From: Neckera pumila
Taxonomy: Eukaryota; Streptophyta; Bryopsida; Hypnales; Neckeraceae
DNA length: 64,000 nt
Reading direction: 5' to 3'
NCBI GenBank assembly: GCA_963969595.1
Contig: OZ018415.1
Location: 10,540,001-10,604,000 of the forward strand
In this document: positions 1 through 10,116 of the stretch, in pieces
How positions within the stretch are numbered: position 1 is the stretch's first letter
How the letters are laid out: the number at the start of each line of letters is the position of its first letter
Notes under the pieces: model-generated
Database searches by the model: none
Told to the model about the DNA's origin: nothing
What the model saw: only the letters and a program-made list of their open reading frames with translations
Program-made: the position numbers and the translations under genes

Positions 1-1296
1 CGTAAGATCTTCAACTTACCTTCACTGTTTTTTAATTTACTAATTTTTACTAATAAATTCCAAAAAATGAGTGAGGTCCAAGGGTCCAAAGTTGGAATTT
101 CAAAAAAATTTACCCTAAAAAATCCGAGCAGAGCTTGCACTTTGACTAGTGAATTCATCATGTATACAATTTCATTTTGATGGTGTCACTTAGATTTGGG
201 TTCTTCTATAAGTTAGGAACATGCTCTAAAAATTTGGAAGTCATTGCATTTGTAGAAGTTATACAAAATGGCTAGATTGTAGAGATAGGGTTGTCAAAAC
301 TAGTTTACACTACCACTTTTTTCATGAATGAATATCTCATTGAAATGGATTCCAATCAAAAAAGTGAACAATCAAGACAATGACATCTACCTACTTGACC
401 TTGACAAAATATCATTTCTCATGAACAACAATATTTGAAAATTTGGGAGTCAAAAATTGCATCAAACAGGCTCCAGGGTAGCCTTGGAGTAGTGGGTCAC
501 ACTCCATAGCCACGAAGGGTGACCTAACACAAGGCACGAAACACTTGTCCTCCACCCCATCCATAATAGGAAATTCATGTCACTTCCCCTCCTCGCGTGT
601 GGCTCTGCCTATAAGTCTTTGGAGCCAAGTAAGCCCCTGCCAAGGGAGGTCGCACCAAGGCTTTGGCTATCCAGTTGGCCAAAGAAGCTCCTTGGCATGG
701 CCAAGTGCCGCAGCTTGGCGAAGGGGAGCCTGGCCACACCCTGCTATAGCATGGCCTCGGCTAGCAAGACCCCACCCGCTAGGACCCCGCCACAATATGG
801 CCCAGCAGGCAGGACCAAGCTCCAAGAGTGTGGTTGCTTCCAAGCAGGATGAAGCCTATGGGATAGTAGGCTACTTTGCCGCTTGAGGGCTCCTATGGAC
901 CTTCTACCTGGATCAAACAAATAAAAACATTAAAGGTTAGCATATTGTGCAAAAATATATATATAAAAAAGTCTAGGTAAATTCATACAAGAGAAGGAAA
1001 AACATAGGAAAAGGATGAAAATCATAAATGTAGGAAGTGTTCAAAACATTAGCATTTCAATGAAAAAAAATGGGTATCTAAGGAAGAAAATATAAGGACT
1101 AATTTTCCTAGTCCGCAAATTCTTTACAATTTGTGGCATAAATTTAGGAGGTGAGTACAAGTATGTAGATAAATAGACATCAAATTCTAAGAGGTAAGGT
1201 CCACAACAGAGAAGGTTCTCTAAAGAAAAGTGTCATGGTCAAGCCACAAGAAAGTTTACCAAGGTCATTTGCAAACCAAAGTTTAGAAAAAATCTT
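1..1296. other. AT-rich stretch with GC-richer patch, no gene recognised
   Basis: Mostly AT-rich sequence without a coding region I can support. Positions 545-900 are visibly richer in G and C and are open in two plus-strand frames (113 and 91 codons), but neither translation shows a domain, and overlapping open frames in a GC-rich patch are expected by chance. A faintly similar short segment lies at 28480-28580 (a shared TGCCAAGG...GGT/CGCACCA pattern), so the patch may be old repeat DNA. Confidence 0.4.
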
Positions 1297-3414
1297 TCAA
1301 TCCACCTTATGGTCTTGGCGCATGGCGGCCTTGATTCCAATTTTGTGGCCCATAGTGAAATTCTTCACAACATCCCAATTCAAGCACAAAAAACTTGATT
1401 GCATAGTAGCTACAATTACCGTCCTTTCATACAAAGCATGCATGCCGCAGTCGACTCCAAGTGGGCAAGTGGGGGCTTGGCGCTTCTTCTTCCTTGTCTG
1501 CGTCATTTCTCCGGCCCCGTCAATCATAAGTGAGAGCATCACACAAGTTCAGCTTGAATTGGAGGTGAGTCATAGATTTTCTTCTAGGCAGGCGTTAACG
1601 TAAAGTGGCTAAGTATATTATATACATATTCACCACCGTTGTGTCTAACAAAAAGTAAAAAACTTGATGCCACCACTTATGTGACCTTGTTTGGCCAGAA
1701 TCCACACCCCTCACGTGCATGGTATACTCTAGATGGATAGGGGAGGTTTGAATTTGATTCCTTACTACCCCATTCTTCTAAAAAATTGTCGGTATCGGCA
1801 CACATGGAAACCCAATTGGCAATGCATATATGGAAATTAGTAGAACTAGATGTTTGTCCTTCCACAACACACATGCAATGCCACAAGTTTCATGCATTGT
1901 CCATTGCAAAGTACTTTGAGGTGAATGGGTCCAACTTTGAACCGTCTTCAGTTCTAGTGTTAGGCCCACACGATTTGCCATTATAGTACCTGTGCCATAT
2001 ATTTCTAGCACGGACAATTTTGTAAATAACCCAATGCTTGTGAAATAATTGTCCATTACAACCACATGCCCTTTATCCTGTTCAACATTCACTAGTCTCA
2101 TGACCCCGTTGTGTGCCACATTGGCCTCACCATGAACCGCCGATGGTATTTCCACGACTCCAATATGATTGGCCCCACCATAAATTTTGAAGTTGTAAAC
2201 ATATTTTGACAATGAGTCCGCCAAATACCAAACCTTGATTCTCCATTTTTGTGGTTTCTTTGGCATATATTGCCTAGCGGGATAATATGAGCCCTTGTAT
2301 CATATCATCATTTTGTCTACAGTGAGAAATTTGTCCAAACTCCATTCACACTTGAAGCTACCTCTAATGTTGTTTACCAACCAATGCATTTGACCCTTTT
2401 TTTTTATAACCGGGTATTTCTCTCTCCAACCATTAGGAAAAATTTCAGCCCTCCAGAAGGCTGCTAAGGAATTGATTTACGGGACCTTTTTGATATAATT
2501 TCAGAATGAATAAAAAAATACTAAAAGAATAAAAATTTGAAGTGGCACTAGTAGCGCCATGTCAGCACCCAATATCTAAATATTAAAAAAATATTAAAAA
2601 CTAAAAATAAAAAGCTTTGATTTTGTTTTTTTTCCATAATTGCACCAAGTGGGTGCAGAACTCGCGGCCTTCTGGAGGGCTGAAATTTTTCCTAATGATA
2701 GCTAGATGGGTTGGTAATATGTAGACACCTTAATATGGCTTTGAACCTCCCCTTTGAGGAAATAGAAGAAATTTTTGGACAATGAAGGAAAGAACCCCGT
2801 TTGTTTCAATATGTCCTTGTGTTCAGTTGTTTTTTCAATCCCATGAGCATGCAAATCGCTAAAAATGCCTTCAAACTCCGAATTGTCAAAGGCAACCATC
2901 CTTCACCTCTCCTTGTTTTGCCATGCTCATCCGGTGTAGTAGCATAATGATTACTCTCAACCACAATTTTGCGGAGATTTAGAGTGTAAGGCCAAAACAT
3001 AGAAAATTATACCATAAAACTTGGCATCCTAGGTAAATCATGTGTAGTCCCCATAGAACCAATAAATGTTCTCGATTTAGGAGTATAGGTGAAATACAAC
3101 CTTGACCATGTCAAATCACGGAACCTATGCTTTACACTATTTGGATTGTCTAGGTCCCCCCCTCCTTCACTAGAATCATCCCCTTCATATGCATTCTTAC
3201 TTCCAGATGAATTGTCCAATATTGTAGCTACATTATATACCCTCCTCACTTGAGCCCTCCTTCTTTGGTGCAACCTAGGAGGACTAGCATATACCTCAGT
3301 GCATAGTAAATTGTCTCTTTCTAGCACCAGAACTCCATTGTCATGTCCACCCTCATAAAAATTGCTCCAGTCTTCATTCATCCAATCGGGTTGAAAGGTG
3401 TGATTTTGTCCCAT
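1297..3414 (-). pseudogene. Decayed piggyBac transposase (DDE_Tnp_1_7), copy 1
   Basis: Relic of a piggyBac-type cut-and-paste transposase, read from 3414 down to about 1297. In order I see an acidic N-terminal part, the family signature FIGSMGTTHDLPRMPS, the helix LKAFLAICMLMGLKK, RFKAILRCLHITN, then VDKMM, WYLADS and MDNYFTS, which match the three catalytic Asp blocks (all three Asp are kept). Next come a GVL-Asp/RGVD-like segment near 1700 and a Cys-poor echo of the C-terminal zinc domain (FLCLNWDVVKNFTM) near 1350-1400. In-frame stops (for example after NTRTY near 2806 and after DKMMI near 2290), frameshifts and an inserted 257-bp MITE (2436-2692) show it is dead. No TTAA-bounded termini were found, so the element ends are unknown. 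Codons are AT-rich like the surroundings, suggesting long decay. Confidence 0.85.
2436..2692. mobile_element. 257-bp MITE with perfect terminal inverted repeats
   Basis: The ends are GGAAAAATTTCAGCCCTCC... and its exact reverse complement, continuing through AGAAGGC for about 26 bp. TA lies on both sides (2434-2435 and 2693-2694), consistent with a TA target duplication. The interior has no coding capacity. It sits inside the piggyBac relic between the RCLHITN segment and the first catalytic Asp block, so it arrived after the transposase. A second, left-truncated copy lies at 48592-48993. The superfamily is undecided; Tc1/mariner-like is possible from the TA target. Confidence 0.8.
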
Positions 3415-3934
3415 TGGTGTCTGCTTGCAACCATGAACATCAATCTCAATACATTTTCAAAAAAATATGTGCGTATCTTCAAGAAACCATGTTTGAATAT
3501 GTATGCAAGAAAATTGTGACCCTTTAGCATATGATAAATTCTTATTTGTTATTGCTTTAGAACTTGGTGTCCCTTTGGAAAAAAAAATAAGAAAATTCAA
3601 GTAGTCTAAGCATACTAGGTACATGCACTATGGAAATTAGATTGCCTTCACTTGCACGTTACCTTCCTCAAATAAAGTTACTCTAATAGCTACAGAATTG
3701 AACAAACATTTGTACACGTACTTCCATTTGTATATATGGAGGTTCAAGGGTTCCAATAATATCAACAAGAAGTATAGAAATAGGGCATTCATGTGCAAAA
3801 ACAAAAATAATTTAGGAATTTGTACAATGCCAAGAAGTAAGTGAAGGCCAACCTAATTTTACTATATTGTATACACAAAATAGGGAAAAAGTGGAAACTT
3901 GACCACACTAAAAATACTTGATGTTCTACCTTTG
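3415..3934. other. AT-rich spacer, nothing recognised
   Basis: No open frame of note, no clear repeat boundary and no RNA gene seen. It may include the 5' flank of the piggyBac relic. Confidence 0.4.
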
Positions 3935-4740
3935 AAATAGTCACACAACATGTGCCCAAGGAGTAGCTTCTAGGCCCACCAATTCTCAAAACTTTATTCT
4001 ACTTGTTGTATATAAGTTATTCTATGATATGTAATTTTCATATTAAAAAATTATTAAAAAATCAGTTTTTGTCCTTTTATGGTTTTAAAATAGATTTTGT
4101 AGATTTATGTATAAATAAAAAGCTTAAAGTCATTCTATTTTAATTTATTAATGCAAGTTCTATTTTGCAAAAACTTTGAAATGTCTACTCTAAAATGAAC
4201 TTTGAAGTCTTCTTTACCACAATTTGCATTATATACTAAAGGAAAAAAAATAGGGTGTAGCCATTGTTCATTACTACATTACAACCATTGGGATGCCATT
4301 TTTCATTTCCACTCCTAAATTTTAAACTGTTTAGGGTTTTGAAACATTCTCTAGGATTTTCTACTATCTATATTTTTGGTATATGTTGTAGAATTCCAAC
4401 TGATAATCTAATTTTCAAGCTTGTAGCCAACTTGCCTTGTAGACAGAATTCCTAAAATTGCAACCATGTTGATTATTTTTCCATACAATTGTAATCTTGA
4501 GAAGTGCAAGAGCCAAATTTAGGATAGAGCCCAAATAAAGATGTTTGAAAAAACTAAGGCTAACATTTGACAATGTAAATTGTGAAGTTTTTTGAAGTTT
4601 TTCTACATCTTTTTAAAAGAAATATACTGCAAGATCATATGGTTACATGTGTCTAGAAAAGGTTTGGTCTCAAAAATTTGGTACTTGTATTAGAAATGCT
4701 AGTGTTAGAACCTTTTTGGTGAAAATATAGTCAAAAACTA
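3935..4740 (+). mobile_element. Remnant of TTAA-type MITE, subfamily I
   Basis: It aligns by eye with the element pair at 14553-16282. Shared stretches include ACAACATGTGCCCAAGGAGT, the block with CTCTAAAATGAACTTTGAAG, the CATTACTACATTACAACCAT block and the final GGTGAAAATATAGTCAAAAAC. Both termini and the TTAA flanks have decayed, so the limits are approximate. Confidence 0.6.
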
Positions 4741-5840
4741 GTATGGGCTAATCTCAAATTTCAATAGTGTAATAATACTAACTACTTCCACTTACAAGCC
4801 TTATTTGAGAATCAGACCAGTAACATCACTAATGCAAAAGCATCCCAGCTTTTTCTCAGGCACAAAAAAACTAAAAAAAAGCTGCACCTCCTTTTTCCCT
4901 CCATGCAATGGCCCAGCGGCACATATAAATTGGGATGCCCTCCATTCCTCCGTGCCCGGTCTCCAACGGCTGCCTACTAGGGTCGGCATGATTGGCGTGG
5001 CCCGCTGCTTGCCCCGCTTCCAATAATTGCCTGCTGGGGCCATAAACTTGGCATTGCTCCCCGTCTTGCCTGTTGTGCTACGTGGCCCCATCGCGGCTGT
5101 CCAATCTCCATGCAAGGCAATTTGGTCTCCCTCCCATGCATCGTCGCAACCTCAGATCCGCTCCGCTAAATGGTCTTCTCAATTGTCTCCCTCTCAAAGT
5201 TGAACTTCCCCCCAATCTGCCAATGCACCTCCTTCCTCCCATTGTTGGATCCTCTCTTGCCTTGATATCTTGTTCCACCGAGTCAAATACCTCAAATGAG
5301 TGCAAGAGCTCTTGTGACCACTTCCATGCTTCACTGTTGTAACCACAGTCTTCTTCTCCGTCTTCTAGTTCTTCACTGTACCATCTTCCTTTAGTAGCTC
5401 CTGACTTTTGAGGAAGTCTGAATCTGGCTCCTCAATAGGCAAGTCCTTGTCGACATTAGACTCGATTACTACTCATGTAGCAGATTAGCAGTTGCTGTGA
5501 GTGCTGCAGGTATCAGTGCTTGTTCATTGCTGGAGGAGAAGGTGTCTGTCGATGATAGCGCTGTGCTTTTGCCATTTACCTCACTAGAAGAAAACTACAT
5601 TTAACTTGTCAAAAAATGCATTTTACTTGTCAAATCTGTATTGTACTTGACAAAAACTGCATTGTACTCAACAAAAAGTATGGTTTTTTTTTGTTGAGTT
5701 CCCCTTTCATAATACAAAATTCTGTATTCTAACACAAAATTAGAACCTCCAGTTTAGCACTTTGTCTGGGAGGCAAATCATCCAAAGCAAGTTGTGAAAT
5801 CCCAAGCAAGAGAAGGTTAATTGTTCTTCACTTTTGCATT
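4741..5840. other. GC-richer patch without assignable gene
   Basis: 4800-5560 is more GC-rich than its surroundings and is open on both strands for 70-104 codons, but no domain can be recognised and the frames overlap one another. It may be an old retroelement or gene fragment. A short degenerate tandem array (5594-5679) follows. Confidence 0.3.
5594..5679. repeat. Degenerate tandem repeat, about 21-bp unit
   Basis: Four consecutive units of the form CTRYATTNTACTTGNCAAAA, each slightly different. No function is suggested. Confidence 0.6.
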
Positions 5841-6458
5841 TCAACTTTTTGAAGCATAGCCATCATGTCTACTTTCTGCTGTGAACAGAGACAACTTGAA
5901 GTTTATTCTTATCCATTTTCCCTTCTGGAACCTCGAAATCCTTGGCATTGCAAATAAGGCTAGTTGCTGTAGACATTGCTGCAAAGTTGGGCTACATCTG
6001 CTCCTTGATGAAGAGAAGTATATATGGATGAAATAGCCCTTTAAGGACTGTGGTTGATTTTGGAGGTAGGCAATGCGTTTTGTGGTTGAAGCAAAACAAT
6101 GCCTGTCAAAGATTTGACTGTATTGATGGGTGTGAGATGAATGGTTTAATATATGGCGGTGAATTTTGTGGCAAATTACAACGCAATCTGGTTTATTATG
6201 ATGCATCTCTGTTTTCAAATGTTGTATTTCTAGCCCAAAAAACTGCACTAATTTCAGTCCTGAGCCCTCATGGAGGCTTAGATTGGCCCGTTTTTTGTTT
6301 GTATGGGTGGAGTTGGGAATTCCACACATCCGTTTCCTTTGGCCCATCTCCCAATTCACAAAGAATCTGTCCTTACAAATGAAAATGTGGCAATTTCGAC
6401 CCAAAATTGGTCGACCGGTCCTTAAAGGGATAGATGCCTTTGGCACCACCCCAAGCAA
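5841..6458 (-). CDS. Unassigned 205-codon open frame, doubtful
   Basis: This is one of the longest uninterrupted frames in the window, reading from 6458 down to 5841. I recognise no domain. It is rich in His, Ser and Lys and has no signal peptide or membrane segment I would trust. The opposite strand is also open for 101-110 codons over the same bases, which weakens the case for either. No splice sites were found that join it to another exon. Treat it as a candidate only. Confidence 0.12.
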   Translation of the reverse strand: MLGVVPKASIPLRTGRPILGRNCHIFICKDRFFVNWEMGQRKRMCGIPNSTHTNKKRANLSLHEGSGLKLVQFFGLEIQHLKTEMHHNKPDCVVICHKIHRHILNHSSHTHQYSQIFDRHCFASTTKRIAYLQNQPQSLKGYFIHIYFSSSRSRCSPTLQQCLQQLALFAMPRISRFQKGKWIRINFKLSLFTAESRHDGYASKS

Positions 6459-6671
6459 TGTGCTACTTGTCTATAGAAATGGTGCCAATAGTTATTCGAT
6501 TGTGGACTACAAGGCCACTTTGAACTCCCTTTTTGTACAGGTAAGGATTGCAAATGTGGCACGTGAAACAGTGCCACCACTTTGCTAGCTTGGTAAGCAG
6601 ATGCTTTCTCTTTGTCAATAAAAAATCTTAGCAAGTGATCACTAATTGATACAGCTTCTTCTTATGCAGGT

Positions 6672-6971
6672 TTGGCAATGGTGTTACTTCTCTTTAGTGC
6701 TGGCGCAATAGTCGACGTGGCGCTGTGGGCCTCCTGTGCCGGTGAAGGATGCTGCGGTGGAGGTGGTCCCTTTGCTATTGACCCGGATCCTATAGGGAGC
6801 AGCTTTGACGTCGACCCAGACCTGGCAGGATGCAGCTACGACGCCAACCTCGACCTCGCTGCTGCTCGCGGAAGCACCTCTGTTGGTCTTCCCCTCGGTA
6901 GCCCTGCCGCTGACTCATGCTCTGCTTCCGTTGGAGAGCAGTTTTTCTTCCCACCTGCGGCTAAACCTTGA
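6672..6971 (+). CDS. Unassigned short frame with hydrophobic N-terminus, doubtful
   Basis: A 99-codon frame starting MAMVLLLFSAGAIVDVALWA, which resembles a signal peptide, followed by a Gly, Asp and Pro-rich tail. It lies in a GC-richer island (6670-7200) preceded by a plausible splice acceptor (CTTATGCAG at about 6662-6670). No family is recognised, and overlapping frames are open on both strands, so it may be chance. Confidence 0.12.
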   Translation: MAMVLLLFSAGAIVDVALWASCAGEGCCGGGGPFAIDPDPIGSSFDVDPDLAGCSYDANLDLAAARGSTSVGLPLGSPAADSCSASVGEQFFFPPAAKP

Positions 6972-8039
6972 CCCCAGCAGAGCTCCCCGTAAGTTGCTGC
7001 CACTGCTGCGATCTCCCATCGTCTCGGCAACTCGGGCACCTCAGGTTGCCTTCGTTCCTCGCTGCGTGCAAACAGCGCCTTCCTCCTGTCCTCCACCAAA
7101 TGTTGCCCTACTTCCCCAGCTGTAGTGTCGCCGATTCTTCCTTCCAAGCTGGATGTGCTTTGTTCTCAGGAATCCAATGGCGGCATTGACAGTTGTAGTT
7201 ATTTTCTCCATTGAAAAGGTTTGTAAACTTGGTGCGTTTGAGTCGGTAGTGAACTTTCAATTATGTAAGGACTACTTTGAGCTCATGAAAGCAGCCGGCA
7301 AAGGTTCAGTGACAATGTATTTGACATTCATTATTTTTTTTGAACTTTTGCAAAACGAGGATGGATAGATGTAATTAGATGCAAATTTGCGATGGTTCAT
7401 TACTCTTTCTTGCACTTTCAACAGGTACAATGAAGAATTTCAGGAAATTTTTGCAGTGTTTAAGGCTCTTTCCATTACTGCTGATTTTATTTCTGCACGC
7501 AATTGATGCTAATGACCAAAGAACTCAGTTATAGAGAAGAGCAATGTGATTTTCTATTGGAATATGACAATTACATGCATTTGGAATTTGCGTGGCTAGA
7601 TCTTGTTAGCAAACACTAACAGATTCTTTTCCATGAATTTGATGAACTAATAATCACGGAGAGTTGAAATCTCCAAAAAAAATCACACTAATTATGTTGT
7701 GAACTTGTAACAGTCTCATACATGTCTTAGCTTAGTGTAACGGTTATATATCCAATCTATGAGACTTTAACAACCTTCCTGTGAACATGTGAATGGACAA
7801 AACGAAATATGCTCTTGGCAGCTTCCTCTGAGCTCTAAGGAAGAGGCTTGACCTGGTATCTAACAGAAAATCACAAAATCCATTAAATAGCTCTTCTGCA
7901 CACCTGCCCTCATCTCTGCTCTACCACTCCTAGGCAATATCCAAAAAATTTTGTGATAGTGTAATGGATGTGCTCCAACTGCCCTTTGAGTAAACAAAAC
8001 TACTTCACTTGCAATAACTTCTTCTCCATGAATCCAAAA
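6972..8039. other. Gene-poor spacer
   Basis: The GC-richer island fades by about 7200. Beyond it I see AT-rich sequence with short frames only and no recognisable repeat until the MITE fragment at 8040. Confidence 0.35.
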
Positions 8040-8182
8040 GTTCTGAAAATTGATGCTCGTGAAAGGTACTCCTTGTCCCCCTATGCTCAAAAAAATTTAG
8101 TTCAAAATACCAAAAATTGACCAAGTGTTGGATTGCCCAAAATCGCTATGTTGTCAAAAAACACAACTTGGTCCTGTAGGGG
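8040..8182 (-). mobile_element. Terminal fragment of TTAA-type MITE, subfamily I
   Basis: The right end reads CTTGGTCCTGTAGGGG followed by TTAA (8183-8186). The adjoining bases (CCCAAAATCGCTATGTTGTC) are the reverse complement of the left end of the element starting at 14553. The other end is missing. Confidence 0.7.
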
Positions 8183-8460
8183 TTAATGTATTGATTCAAG
8201 CAAAACTAAGTGATTGTATATTTGATACTCAAATATATATTCAAAAATTTAGATACCAATTAGTAATTTTAATGATGAATTCACCAAAACGAATCAAGCA
8301 AGCAATCCAAACATTAAACTTAAACTAAACTCTATGCCAAAAGCAATCAACATCTACAATTTTGTTTCAAGTAGGACAAATAAATACCTTTTAGACCACT
8401 TCTCACTAGTCAACCTATATGAAATAGAAGATCTTATAGATAATAGCACCAATTTGTTGA

Positions 8461-8687
8461 CACCTCAGTAAAAGAAAATGGGATGTTTTAAGTGAGTTTT
8501 TAAGAATAGTCCTAGACATAAGGTTTTAAATAATGACCTTTAAGGCAATTTTCAGCAAAATTTGACTTAAAACACATGTATTTCTAATAAAATTTTGCTG
8601 AAAATTGCCTTAAAGGTCATTACTTAAAATCTCATGTCTAGGATTATGCTTAAAAACTCACTTAAAACACCCCATTCTCTTGTAGTG
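8461..8687. mobile_element. 227-bp palindromic (foldback) MITE
   Basis: Two arms of about 100 bp are near-perfect inverted copies around a short centre (about 8563-8585). Each contains AAGTGAGTTTTTAAG, CCTAGACAT and TGACCTTTAAGGCAATTTTC. The ends read CACCTCAGTAAAAGAAAATG and, inverted, CACTACAAGAGAATGGGG. The latter resembles CACTA-type plant termini, but no convincing target duplication is seen. Confidence 0.75.
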
Positions 8688-10116
8688 CCTACTTCCAATC
8701 TAAGCTTCTATCCTCTTGCCAAATCCTACAATAACAAACAATATTAAATCCCAAATATTGAACTTGATTACTTATAGAGTCTCTGAAAGTGTTTGCTCTT
8801 ATGTCTACAATTTTCAAAATTATGGCACAAGTAAAATCACAACCTTATATACTATGGACAAAAAGGTTTATGCAATTAAGATAGCAAATCCTTTTTGTGG
8901 GAGATTTTTTCTATATTTAGGTCATAAATAGAATAAACAATGTTGAAAGCATATTTTTAAATCAAACGATTATATATGACAATGTCTAACAACTAAAGAA
9001 TCCTCGAAAGAATCAAAGTCATATACAGAGATTTCCTACCATAGTGATGAGCAAATTTGACAAAGTAGTCTATGGCATCCTTTTATTGGTTCCTATTGTG
9101 GTAAATGTCTAGTAGCACATCTCCTTTAGAGTACCTCAAGTTGGAAAGGGCAGTGTCTTGAAGACAAACAGTTTTACCTTCCATTATACATGCCGAGTAG
9201 TAAAGTGTTCTTGACTTGTGTTGTAACCATTGGACCAAACCATTTAACTATGATAATGTTGTCATCTACTACACCAATTTGGACAGGTTTCTTTGTTTCA
9301 ATTTCTTGTTCACATATAGATGTTGGATTGCTGGTAATAAAATCTCTAAATTTGTTATTTTGCAAAAATTTATCTTCCATATTATGATCCTCTGCTATAG
9401 CTTCAAATTTGAGATTGATATAAGTCTCAAGTGTTGAAGAGTATGCTCAATTGGAATTGCATCACCTTTTTTCTTTTTAGATTCCAACAAGAACTTTTGT
9501 AGAAGTTTGATCTTTGGAATGCTTGCTTCCAAAAGGAGTCAAAAATGACCTCTTTGAAAGGTCAAGAAGTGTAGCTACTGATTGATAATCTTCCAATGGA
9601 AGGTAGAAAATGGTTGTCAAGCATTTCTATCCACTTGAAATTACAACTTTTGATATTCTTTCTAATTGTTTTGGCACCTTCCTTGCATCCCACTAAATTC
9701 CCCTCAAACCTACAACAAATCCAATTGAGTAGGACTTGCTATTAGTGCTCTTTATAATGAAATCCACAATAAGACAATACATGCTAGGGATTTTTGATGC
9801 TTTATTCTTCATATTCTATGAAATTATTAGACATGATGTTTCTAAAGATAATAATAGTTTGTGAAGCAACTTTCAAAAAATAAACTCTTCATAGCCTCCT
9901 GATTGACAATTGTGATTTATTTGTTTATGCCTAAATCTCCAAGTTAGTAATATCAAATATTAGCTTTAGAAAATAACCTCCTAATCAGCAATTGATTTCT
10001 ATCAAGAAGTTTAATAGATGGAAAACAATAAATCACAATTAATTCTTTTATTACCATGTAGTTGGATCCCCGAGGCTAATATGCACATATGGGCATTGAC
10101 AAGCAAGTTTGAGTTG
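8688..10116 (-). other. Unassigned, possibly degraded coding sequence
   Basis: The minus strand between about 9750 and 9170 reads like broken protein-coding sequence in shifting frames, for example NNKFRDFITSNPTSICEQ and VVDDNIIIVKWFGPMVTTQ within 9380-9174. I cannot place it in a family; a decayed transposon or host gene are both possible. The remainder (8688-9170 and 9750-10116) is AT-rich with nothing recognised. Confidence 0.2.

Noticed and set aside
545..886. 113-codon and overlapping 91-codon plus-strand frames
   Set aside because: Two frames are open over the same GC-rich patch and neither shows a domain; composition alone explains the openness.
1235..1603. 122-codon plus-strand frame
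   Set aside because: It overlaps, on the opposite strand, the C-terminal remnant of the piggyBac transposase.
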